This document shows, in pieces, positions 7,003 to 12,877 of a DNA stretch of 12,877 nucleotides; position 1 is the stretch's first letter; every line of letters starts with the position of its first letter. Below the pieces are notes generated by a model that made no database searches, had not been told where the DNA came from, and saw nothing but the letters and a program-made list of their open reading frames with translations. The stretch is from Microcaldota archaeon. GTDB taxonomy: Archaea > Micrarchaeota > Micrarchaeia > Norongarragalinales > UBA8480. The translations under genes and the position numbers were made by a program. The DNA is taken from NCBI GenBank assembly GCA_023246885.1, contig JAHFHN010000008.1:1-12877 (forward strand). Direction: 5' to 3'.

Positions 7003-8220
7003 ATGTTTACTTCAACTGTTTTTATTTTACTCGGCGCAATTATTTTCATTGGCTTTTTAGGCACAAAGTTTTTTGAAAAAACGCGAGTATCAGAATTACT
7101 GATCTTGATGATCCTTGGTTTTCTAATTGGGCCGGTTTTTAATATCGTTGACCAAAGTACGTTAGTGCAGTTTGTGCCCCTTTTTGCCGGTTTAGCGCTT
7201 ATAATCTTGCTATTTGACGGTGGACTTAATTTAAATTTTCAAAAAGTATTTTATGAACTGGCCCCTGCTTCCATTTTTACTATTCTTGTTTTTGCCTTGT
7301 CGGTTCTCGGTGTTGGTGCGGTTATGCACTTTTTAGTTGGCTGGGATTGGCTTATTTCGTTTATGTTTGCTGCAGTTGTAGGTGGAACGAGTTCGCCAAT
7401 TGTGTTTAGCTTAGTGGCAAGTGTAAAGGCGCGTGAAGAAGTGAAAACAATGCTTCAACTTGAAAGTGCGCTAACTGATGCTTTGACCATCGTTGCAGCA
7501 ATTGCGTTTGCTCAAATAATTGTTTCAAATTCATTTGATGCCGGCAGTGCAATTGGCGCGGTTGCAGGCGGGTTTTCAATTGCGTTTGTCATTGGTTTGA
7601 TAGTTGGCGCCGTGTGGGTTAATTTTCTCAAGGGGTTCACTGGTAAGTTCGACTACATGCTGACCCTTGCAGCGGCTTTAGTGCTTTACGGTGCAGTGGA
7701 ATTCATTAAAGGCAATGGAGGCATTGCGGTGCTTACTTTTGGAATTGTTTTAGGCAACGCTAAGCAACTAGTGCGGATGGTTACAAAAAAAGTCGATGAT
7801 AAAGTAGAATTGCCAGTAGAGTTTAAAAGTTTTCAAAATGAAATTTCATTCTTTGTACGTACTTTCTTTTTCGTTTATATTGGGGTGCTAATTTCGTTGC
7901 AGTTACTCACGTTACAAACAATTGCAATTGGAATAGGTGCAACTATAGTGGCGTTAGCTGCACGTTTCATTATTGTCAAAATTCTTAGTTATGACAAAAA
8001 ACCAGAGTCTGGGCTTATAACTACTATGATGCCGCGCGGTTTAGCTGCGGCGGTAATGTCTTCTCTTCCAGCTGCTTATGGAATAGCTGCGCCTGGCTTT
8101 ACAGAACTAGTAATGTTGGTTATAATTGGGTCAAATGTGATTTCTTCTTTTGGAGTTTTCAAAGCAAGTGAACAGATTATTAGCGCAAAGCCAACCGTCG
8201 TCAAAGTAACCAAGAAATAA
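7003..8220 (+). CDS. CPA1-type cation/proton antiporter (NhaP/NhaK-like)
   Basis: This 405-residue protein has about 12-13 membrane segments and no cytoplasmic regulatory domain. Family landmarks are LLFDGGL at 69-75, GGTSSP at 127-132, ESALTDAL at 154-161 and MPRGLAAA at 343-350. In NhaP-type antiporters the equivalents of T129, E154, S155 and D159 form the ion site, and the arginine here at R345 fits the conserved TM arginine that balances it. The usual asparagine-aspartate pair is threonine-aspartate here (T158-D159). The role is exchange of Na+ or K+ for H+, setting cytoplasmic pH and salt. It lies 80 bases after the CaCA exchanger, with its own TATA-like box, and converges with treT. A KefB-like K+ antiporter is an alternative reading. 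The antiporter fold is secure; the ion is not. Confidence 0.88.
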   Translation: MFTSTVFILLGAIIFIGFLGTKFFEKTRVSELLILMILGFLIGPVFNIVDQSTLVQFVPLFAGLALIILLFDGGLNLNFQKVFYELAPASIFTILVFALSVLGVGAVMHFLVGWDWLISFMFAAVVGGTSSPIVFSLVASVKAREEVKTMLQLESALTDALTIVAAIAFAQIIVSNSFDAGSAIGAVAGGFSIAFVIGLIVGAVWVNFLKGFTGKFDYMLTLAAALVLYGAVEFIKGNGGIAVLTFGIVLGNAKQLVRMVTKKVDDKVELPVEFKSFQNEISFFVRTFFFVYIGVLISLQLLTLQTIAIGIGATIVALAARFIIVKILSYDKKPESGLITTMMPRGLAAAVMSSLPAAYGIAAPGFTELVMLVIIGSNVISSFGVFKASEQIISAKPTVVKVTKK

Positions 8221-8227
8221 TTTTTTT
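8221..8227 (+). terminator. Oligo-T run directly after the antiporter gene
   Basis: Seven T residues follow the TAA stop with no hairpin, a typical archaeal terminator for the plus-strand transcript. It sits in the 26-base gap between two convergent genes. No matching T-run is seen for the treT transcript on the minus strand. Confidence 0.5.
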
Positions 8228-8246
8228 GATTGGCGAGGTTATTAGA

Positions 8247-9614
8247 TTACTGAACGCCGTTTATGAATTTTGCAATGTTGTTGAATGGAAACTGTTTTTT
8301 TACACGGGCTAATCTCTTGAAAAGGTTTTGTGGTGCTTTGAGTAAATTAGATGTTCCGGCAAGGCCAGTAACCGCTCTGCATAGATTCAACTCATCTTTT
8401 ACTAAGCGCGTTATCAAAAAGTTTTCTTTAATGTTTTTTCTCCCTTTAGCGCCCATTTCACTTGCCAGCTTTGGGTTTTTTAATAAGTAGGAAATTCTAT
8501 CTGCACATTCATCGTCACTGGAAACAAGAAAGCCAGTAACGCCGTCTTTAATTTGTAAAGGTATACCGCCAACGTTTCCGCCGACAACTGGCGTGCCTTT
8601 CCATAGCGCTTCGCTTACAGTTAATCCAAATCCTTCTTTAATAGACTTTTGTACTACGACTGCAGATTTACGTTGCAAGGCGTTTACTAACAAATCGTCT
8701 TGCATGGTTAGCAAAGTGACGTCTTTCATTTGTTGAGCCGCGCGATAAACGTGGTTAAAAACCTGGTCCCCTTCTGGGTCATCTGTGGCCATACTTCCAA
8801 TTAGTACTAGTTGACACTTTTGCGTTTTGCGTACTTTTCTAAATGCCTGTATGACGCCCAATGGGTCTTTCCACGGGTCAAAACGAGAAACTTGGGTAAT
8901 TAGCGGGATATTGCAATCAATTCCTTGTTTTTCAAGAATCGCGTCAACCTGCGTTTCAGAAAGATAGCGATTCTTGTCAGCTAGCGGGTCAATTGCTGGC
9001 GGCATAATGAAAACTGGCCGGGTAATGCCTTTCACATAGCTCAAGTGCGAAACCACAACCGCGTCATAATTTTTTATAAATTTTCTTAAGTAACGCCAAA
9101 CTACAGGGTTAGGGTTCGATAGGTCAATGTGAACTCGCCAAACCCAAGGCTGCTTTTTTTGCAGTATGGGTAAACGCAAAAACTCTGGAAGCGGTTTCCA
9201 CAGTGATGGTGATTCGCGTGAATACAGATTAATCAACCCGCACGGTTGTGGGTCGTCAATAACGACGCAGTCGTACCAGTTTAAGTTTGAAATCATTGAA
9301 TTCATTTCAAGTGTCGATTCGTAGCACTCTAATTCTCTCTTTGAAAAGCTTGCTTTTCCGCCTTGCAATGTGTTGTGCATTTTTTTAGTAACACTGAAAA
9401 ACTCCCTACTGCCTTTAAGCAAGCGCCATTCTGTTTTCAAACCAGCTTCGTTTAACAAGGGGATGTAAGCGTTAAGCATTTCTGCAACGCCGCCGCCGTA
9501 AAAAGTAGCGTTAACGTGTGCCATTGACTTTTCGCTTAAAATAGAGCCGAGATTCTCAATTTCCTCAATTTTCTTATCGCCGACAATGTCGGCGTAATGG
9601 TGGAGTTTTGGCAT
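8247..9614 (-). CDS. treT: Trehalose glycosyltransferring synthase TreT (GT4)
   Basis: This is a 455-residue cytosolic GT-B glycosyltransferase. TreT joins NDP-glucose and glucose into trehalose in one step, reversibly, without a phosphate intermediate. Visible motifs are the glycine-rich loop FYGGGVAEML at 38-47, WRVHID at 159-164, PPAIDPLADKN at 205-215, QVSRFDPWKDP at 241-251 (donor-binding R244 and K249), and the GT4 E-x7-E motif EGFGLTVSE at 327-335. These match the archaeal TreT signature closely. Known TreT enzymes are about 410-415 residues, so residues ~415-455 form a basic C-terminal extension of unknown role. The ATG at 9614 has a TATA-like box 24 bases upstream and no Shine-Dalgarno sequence, pointing to a leaderless message. 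It is divergent from mscS-otsA-otsB, which places two disaccharide-making routes side by side. Trehalose phosphorylase-like GT4 enzymes are the main alternative. Confidence 0.88.
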   Translation of the reverse strand: MPKLHHYADIVGDKKIEEIENLGSILSEKSMAHVNATFYGGGVAEMLNAYIPLLNEAGLKTEWRLLKGSREFFSVTKKMHNTLQGGKASFSKRELECYESTLEMNSMISNLNWYDCVVIDDPQPCGLINLYSRESPSLWKPLPEFLRLPILQKKQPWVWRVHIDLSNPNPVVWRYLRKFIKNYDAVVVSHLSYVKGITRPVFIMPPAIDPLADKNRYLSETQVDAILEKQGIDCNIPLITQVSRFDPWKDPLGVIQAFRKVRKTQKCQLVLIGSMATDDPEGDQVFNHVYRAAQQMKDVTLLTMQDDLLVNALQRKSAVVVQKSIKEGFGLTVSEALWKGTPVVGGNVGGIPLQIKDGVTGFLVSSDDECADRISYLLKNPKLASEMGAKGRKNIKENFLITRLVKDELNLCRAVTGLAGTSNLLKAPQNLFKRLARVKKQFPFNNIAKFINGVQ

Positions 9615-9637
9615 TGTTGTTTATTACTGGGCTGTCA

Positions 9638-9644
9638 CTTTTAA
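9638..9644 (-). promoter_or_regulatory. treT: TATA-like box of treT
   Basis: On the minus strand TTAAAAG lies 24 bases before the ATG at 9614, the expected distance for a leaderless archaeal transcript. The direct repeats at 9659-9691 lie just upstream of it. Confidence 0.55.
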
Positions 9645-9658
9645 CGCACTAGGTTCGT

Positions 9659-9691
9659 CAATCGTGGAAAAGCGCATCCACAATCGTGGAA
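9659..9691. repeat. Two CAATCGTGGAA repeats in the treT/mscS divergent promoter region
   Basis: CAATCGTGGAA occurs exactly at 9659-9669 and again at 9681-9691, a 22-base period that puts both copies on roughly the same face of the helix. The second copy is also part of a small palindrome TCCAC-AATC-GTGGA (9677-9690). The first copy starts 15 bases upstream of the treT TATA-like box, where an archaeal activator could bind. From the mscS side the second copy lies about 50 bases before the start codon. It is probably a shared operator for the osmolyte genes. It does not resemble the TACT/AGTA site I recall for the Thermococcales TrmB regulator. Confidence 0.55.
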
Positions 9692-9739
9692 CTGGTTGAG
9701 TTTTATTGTGTAACAAGTTAAAGGTATAGGTTTTCTAAA

Positions 9740-10798
9740 ATGATTTCAATTCCGCTTACGTTAGATGATATCGTAATTTTATTTGCAACAATAGCACTTT
9801 CATTAATAGCTTCAAAGATTATTTATCGATTAATAGTGATCTCTGCAAAGAAAATAACTACAAAAACTAAAACAATTTTAGATGATAAGATTATAGATGC
9901 GATTGAAAACCCAATTCACTTCGCGTTAATAATTGCCGGAATTCACATTGGGATAGAATATACTCATTTTAGCGGCCTTCCAATAAAATCAACGATTTTT
10001 GAAATAGCGGTTATACTACTAGTTGCTTACACGTTGTCTAAACTTCTAGATGCGATGGTTGCGTGGTATAATGAAGAAGTTGTTGTTAAAAGCAAAAATA
10101 AAATGGAAGAGGTAATTTCAACTGCCCAGCGAATTGGCCAAATTGTGATAATTGTGCTTGCTGGAACGATGATTTTGCGTTCTTTAGGTATTGAAGTGAC
10201 TCCAATAATCGCTGCTTTGGGAATTGGCGGCCTTGCAATTGCGCTTGCGTTTCAAGATACTCTTTCTAACTTCTTTGCAGGCGTGTACATAACTGTAGAC
10301 CGTCCAATTAAAGTTGGAGACTATATTGAACTGGAAAATGGGCAAAAAGGCTACGTGGTTTCAATCGGTTGGCGCAGTACACAAATACGTACCCTGTCAA
10401 ACAATTTAGTAATTGTTCCAAATTCTAAAATGGCTCAGGCTATGATAGTGAACTACTACGCGCCAACAAAAGATATGTCGGTGGTAATTCCATGTAGCGT
10501 CGCCTATGATAGTGACTTGGAAAAAGTTGAAAAGATAACAATTGCAACTGCGCGATCAATTCAGAAAAAAGTAAAAGGTGCAGTGCCGAACTTTGACCCG
10601 TTCATACGCTATAACACTTTTGGAGACAACGGCGTACAGTTTTCTATAATTTTAAGAGTAGCTGAGTTTACTGATCAATATCTCGTTGTACACGAATTTG
10701 TAAAAGCGCTTCACGCGGCGTACAAAAAAGCAGGCATTGAAATTCCATTTCCGCAACGTACTGTGCACTTTGTTGACAAAAAAGTTTCGGGTAGATAA
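9740..10798 (+). CDS. mscS: MscS-family mechanosensitive channel
   Basis: This 352-residue membrane protein has about five membrane segments (near residues 11-34, 60-75, 86-108, 134-148 and the pore helix 155-185), like the five-segment archaeal MscS channels. The pore-lining helix is rich in Gly/Ala (ALGIGGLAIALAFQDTLSNFFAG), then VDRPIKVGDYIELENGQKG starts the cytoplasmic beta domain (about 187-240). The protein ends with the typical alpha-beta C-terminal part, GIEIPFPQRTVHF at 332-344. It opens under membrane tension and lets solutes out when external salinity falls. It is the first gene of an apparent operon: its TAA is followed 2 bases later by the otsA ATG. The promoter is less clear than others here. 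AT-rich TTTTATTG at 9701-9708 would give a ~10-base leader, while TTAAAG at 9718-9723 is closer to the start. No strong Shine-Dalgarno sequence is seen. Confidence 0.92.
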   Translation: MISIPLTLDDIVILFATIALSLIASKIIYRLIVISAKKITTKTKTILDDKIIDAIENPIHFALIIAGIHIGIEYTHFSGLPIKSTIFEIAVILLVAYTLSKLLDAMVAWYNEEVVVKSKNKMEEVISTAQRIGQIVIIVLAGTMILRSLGIEVTPIIAALGIGGLAIALAFQDTLSNFFAGVYITVDRPIKVGDYIELENGQKGYVVSIGWRSTQIRTLSNNLVIVPNSKMAQAMIVNYYAPTKDMSVVIPCSVAYDSDLEKVEKITIATARSIQKKVKGAVPNFDPFIRYNTFGDNGVQFSIILRVAEFTDQYLVVHEFVKALHAAYKKAGIEIPFPQRTVHFVDKKVSGR

Positions 10799-10800
10799 AA

Positions 10801-12252
10801 ATGGCGGGTGAAACAGTAATCGCGAAAACACCGGGGTCAAATATTTTACTAGCGTCTACAAGCGAACCGTACTTACACTATTATCATGGAGGAGAAGTTC
10901 ACTGTCGCGGAACTGCGGGCGGAGTTTCAACTGCGTTTGATTCACTGTTAAAACAATATGGCGGAACTTGGGTAGCGCTTGGCTTGGGAAGTGCTGATAG
11001 AGAAGTTGTTGATTCAAAGAATAAGGTGAACGTTCCGCCTGGCGAAGGTAAATATTGTTTGAAACGAGTTTGGCTTAGCAAAAAAGAAGAAGAAAGTGGT
11101 TTGGCATTAGCGTCTAATTCCATGCTTTGGCCACTATCGCACGTTGTTCATGTTCGGCCTCAATTCCAAGAAGACGCGTGGGAACAGTACAATATACTGA
11201 ACCAAAAGATGGCCGACAGTTTAGCTAAAGAAATTACGGATGATACCGTTGTATGGATAAATGACTATCAACTGGCGTTATGTGCAGCTTATTTAAAAAA
11301 GTTAAAGCCAGGAGCGAAAACTGGATTTTTTTGGCACATACCGTGGCCAGGATTTGAAGCGTTTAAGATTTTTCCATGGAAGAAAGAGCTACTTGAAAGT
11401 CTATTGCAAAATAACTTAATTGGATTTCACACTGACGAATATACTAAAAACTTTCTCTACGCGGTTCAAAAACTAGTCGACTGTAAGGTAAACGAAAGAG
11501 AAGTAACTACCGCTGAAGGTAATAAGTGCCTTGTAAAAACGCTTCCTATTGAAATTGATTATGCCGGCATATCGCAACAAGCGCAAAACACAACAAGGGG
11601 AGACGTTGAAAAAATAAGAAAGCATTACCAGGCGCTTAATCGAAAACTAATTGTAGCAGTAGATCGAATGGATTATACGAAGGGAATAAGTGAAAAGATA
11701 AAAGCGCTTGATTACTTGTTTACAAGTAAGCCGGAATACGTTAACAAAATCACGCTTTTACAAATCGCTGCGCCTACTCGTACAAACTTAGCAGAGTACA
11801 AAAAAACACTTGAAGATGCCCTAACTGCTACTGATGCGGTTAACTGGAAATATGCAATTGGAGATTGGAAGCCGGTAATTTTTGTAAACGACTTCGTGCC
11901 GTTAAAAGAAATAATTGCGCTTTACCGTGCTGCTGATGTTTGTCTTGTAACGTCCCTTCACGATGGAATGAATTTAGTTTCAAAAGAGTTCATTGCAAGT
12001 AATCCTGGAAATGGGATGCTTGTGTTAAGTCAATTTGCCGGTGCAAGCGAAGAACTTAAAGAAGCAGTGCCGGTCAATCCGTTTCTAATTGAAAGTATAG
12101 CTAAGGGTATTGAGCAAGCGCTTGAAATGCCTGAAGTAGAAAAGAAGACGCGCATGGATGAAATGAAAAAAACAGTTTCGCAAAACACGATTTTCAACTG
12201 GGCTGACAGTTTCATCAAAATCCTTGCAATGCAACAAGTGAATGGCGTATGA
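10801..12252 (+). CDS. otsA: GT20 trehalose-6-phosphate synthase-like protein (OtsA-like), altered acceptor pocket
   Basis: This 483-residue GT-B enzyme would normally transfer glucose from an NDP-glucose to glucose-6-phosphate. Catalytic and donor residues are conserved: AGG loop at 39-41, W57, D155 (INDYQL), H179 (FFWHIPWP), R289 and K294 (DRMDYTKGI), R327 (APTR), and D388 with E396 (HDGMNLVSKE). By eye alignment to E. coli OtsA these match W40, D130, H154, R262, K267, R300, D361 and E369. Two acceptor-phosphate contacts are not conserved: the SNREPY motif reads STSEPY, so the Arg9 equivalent is S21, and the tyrosine-rich stretch before SN.xLWP is GLALA, so the Tyr76 equivalent is L101. The acceptor may therefore differ from glucose-6-phosphate, or bind differently. 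It is 2 bases downstream of mscS and overlaps otsB by 4 bases. Its close family is the long bacterial/archaeal ADREVVD-type TPS group. Enzyme class is secure; product is not. Confidence 0.88.
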   Translation: MAGETVIAKTPGSNILLASTSEPYLHYYHGGEVHCRGTAGGVSTAFDSLLKQYGGTWVALGLGSADREVVDSKNKVNVPPGEGKYCLKRVWLSKKEEESGLALASNSMLWPLSHVVHVRPQFQEDAWEQYNILNQKMADSLAKEITDDTVVWINDYQLALCAAYLKKLKPGAKTGFFWHIPWPGFEAFKIFPWKKELLESLLQNNLIGFHTDEYTKNFLYAVQKLVDCKVNEREVTTAEGNKCLVKTLPIEIDYAGISQQAQNTTRGDVEKIRKHYQALNRKLIVAVDRMDYTKGISEKIKALDYLFTSKPEYVNKITLLQIAAPTRTNLAEYKKTLEDALTATDAVNWKYAIGDWKPVIFVNDFVPLKEIIALYRAADVCLVTSLHDGMNLVSKEFIASNPGNGMLVLSQFAGASEELKEAVPVNPFLIESIAKGIEQALEMPEVEKKTRMDEMKKTVSQNTIFNWADSFIKILAMQQVNGV

Positions 12253-12877
12253 AAATCGTAATGGCTGATTTTGACGGTACTTTAGCTGCAATAAAACGTA
12301 ACCCGAAAAAAGTAAAAATAGCTAGCAAAACTCTTGCGGTTTTGGAAAAGCTTCGCGCGAGTGGCGTGAAAGTAATCGTAATAAGCGGCCGGTCTAAGCG
12401 CTTCTTGCAAAAACAACTGCCTTCTTTTGTCATGCTTTTGCCTAGCAGAGGCAATGTAAAACAAGTAAATGCAAAGCACGTTAAGCTTATTCAAAAAACC
12501 ATAGGTAATTTCAAATGGCAAAGGGGAATTAACCTTGAAAACACGCGAATAGGGGTAGTTGTACACTATCGCAAAGCACATAGTGTAAATGTAACGGCGC
12601 TGCGTGCGTTGGTTGAACAAATTGCTAAATCTGTAAATGCTAAAGTTGTAACTGGTAGAAAAGCGTTTGAAATCTTTCCAGTTGAACTTAATGATAAAAA
12701 ATACGCGGTTGAAAACCTGTTGAAAAAATTTAAAGGTAGTGTTTACTTCTTTGGAGACGACGATAGCGATGCAGAAGCTGCTAAAGTTGTTTTAAAACAC
12801 GGTGGCGAAGCGTTTCTCCTCCGCACAAGCGAACGTAGCCGTACTTCAGTTAATGCCAAAAAATTGAATGGAATTAT
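12249..12877 (+). CDS. otsB: OtsB-like trehalose-6-phosphatase (HAD family), right end cut by the window
   Basis: The frame opens at ATG 12249, which overlaps the otsA stop in ATGA, and stays open for 209 residues to the window edge; little is likely missing, since small OtsB proteins are about 230-260 residues. HAD motifs are present: D7-x-D9-G-T at the N-terminus (D7 the nucleophile, D9 the acid/base), ISGR at 45-48, a lysine in LNDKKYAV (150-151), and the metal-binding FGDDDSD at 168-174. VVVHYR at 103-108 and FEIFP at 140-144 are typical of OtsB cap and core strands. It would remove phosphate from the OtsA product in the cytosol. The usual HGxE-like motif after the SGR segment appears as PSRGNVK (65-71), so the substrate pocket may be unusual. 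The 4-base overlap suggests coupled translation. Arginines are mostly CGN, as in otsA and mscS. Confidence 0.85.
   Translation, partial: MKIVMADFDGTLAAIKRNPKKVKIASKTLAVLEKLRASGVKVIVISGRSKRFLQKQLPSFVMLLPSRGNVKQVNAKHVKLIQKTIGNFKWQRGINLENTRIGVVVHYRKAHSVNVTALRALVEQIAKSVNAKVVTGRKAFEIFPVELNDKKYAVENLLKKFKGSVYFFGDDDSDAEAAKVVLKHGGEAFLLRTSERSRTSVNAKKLNGI

Noticed and set aside
12282..12620. 112-residue minus-strand frame opposite otsB
   Set aside because: The plus strand encodes clear HAD motifs across the same bases; the minus frame has no family resemblance.
1..12877. CRISPR array or insertion sequence
   Set aside because: No regularly spaced repeat-spacer pattern, no transposase gene and no terminal inverted repeats flanking one were seen.

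Overview
The window looks archaeal. Four genes have a TATA-like box about 20-30 bases before their start codon, which fits leaderless or very short-leader transcripts, and oligo-T runs follow some stop codons. The gene families also fit: a tyrosine recombinase with a zinc ribbon, a TreT-type trehalose synthase, an MscS channel resembling archaeal ones, and a small winged-helix protein. The DNA is AT-rich. I cannot name the lineage from this sequence alone.

Left part (about 1-5664), defence and mobility: the 3' end of a type III-like modification methylase, then a complete res gene (helicase plus nuclease) 5 bases later. Next come a small winged-helix protein on the opposite strand, an AlbA_2/Schlafen-type protein with an unrecognised C-terminal half, and a tyrosine recombinase on the minus strand. 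By hand count the res gene uses AGA/AGG for most arginines, whereas the genes on the right mostly use CGN, so the restriction-modification pair may have been acquired. A roughly 290-base non-coding stretch (5665-5953) beside the recombinase carries several inverted repeats.

Right part (about 5954-12877), ion and osmotic balance: a CaCA-family cation exchanger and a CPA1-type cation/proton antiporter each have their own promoter. treT (minus strand) is transcribed divergently from mscS, otsA-like and otsB-like (plus strand). otsA starts 2 bases after mscS, and otsA and otsB overlap by 4 bases, so these three look like one translationally coupled operon; otsB runs off the right edge. The treT/mscS promoter region carries two copies of an 11-base repeat spaced 22 bases apart, a candidate shared regulator site.

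How the genes may work together (inference): the transporters set cytoplasmic cations, TreT and OtsA/OtsB build a disaccharide-type compatible solute, and the MscS channel releases pressure on down-shock. The most interesting point is that the OtsA-like protein appears to lack two residues (equivalents of E. coli Arg9 and Tyr76) that bind the sugar-phosphate acceptor. Because TreT can already make trehalose, the OtsA/OtsB pair may make a different glucoside.
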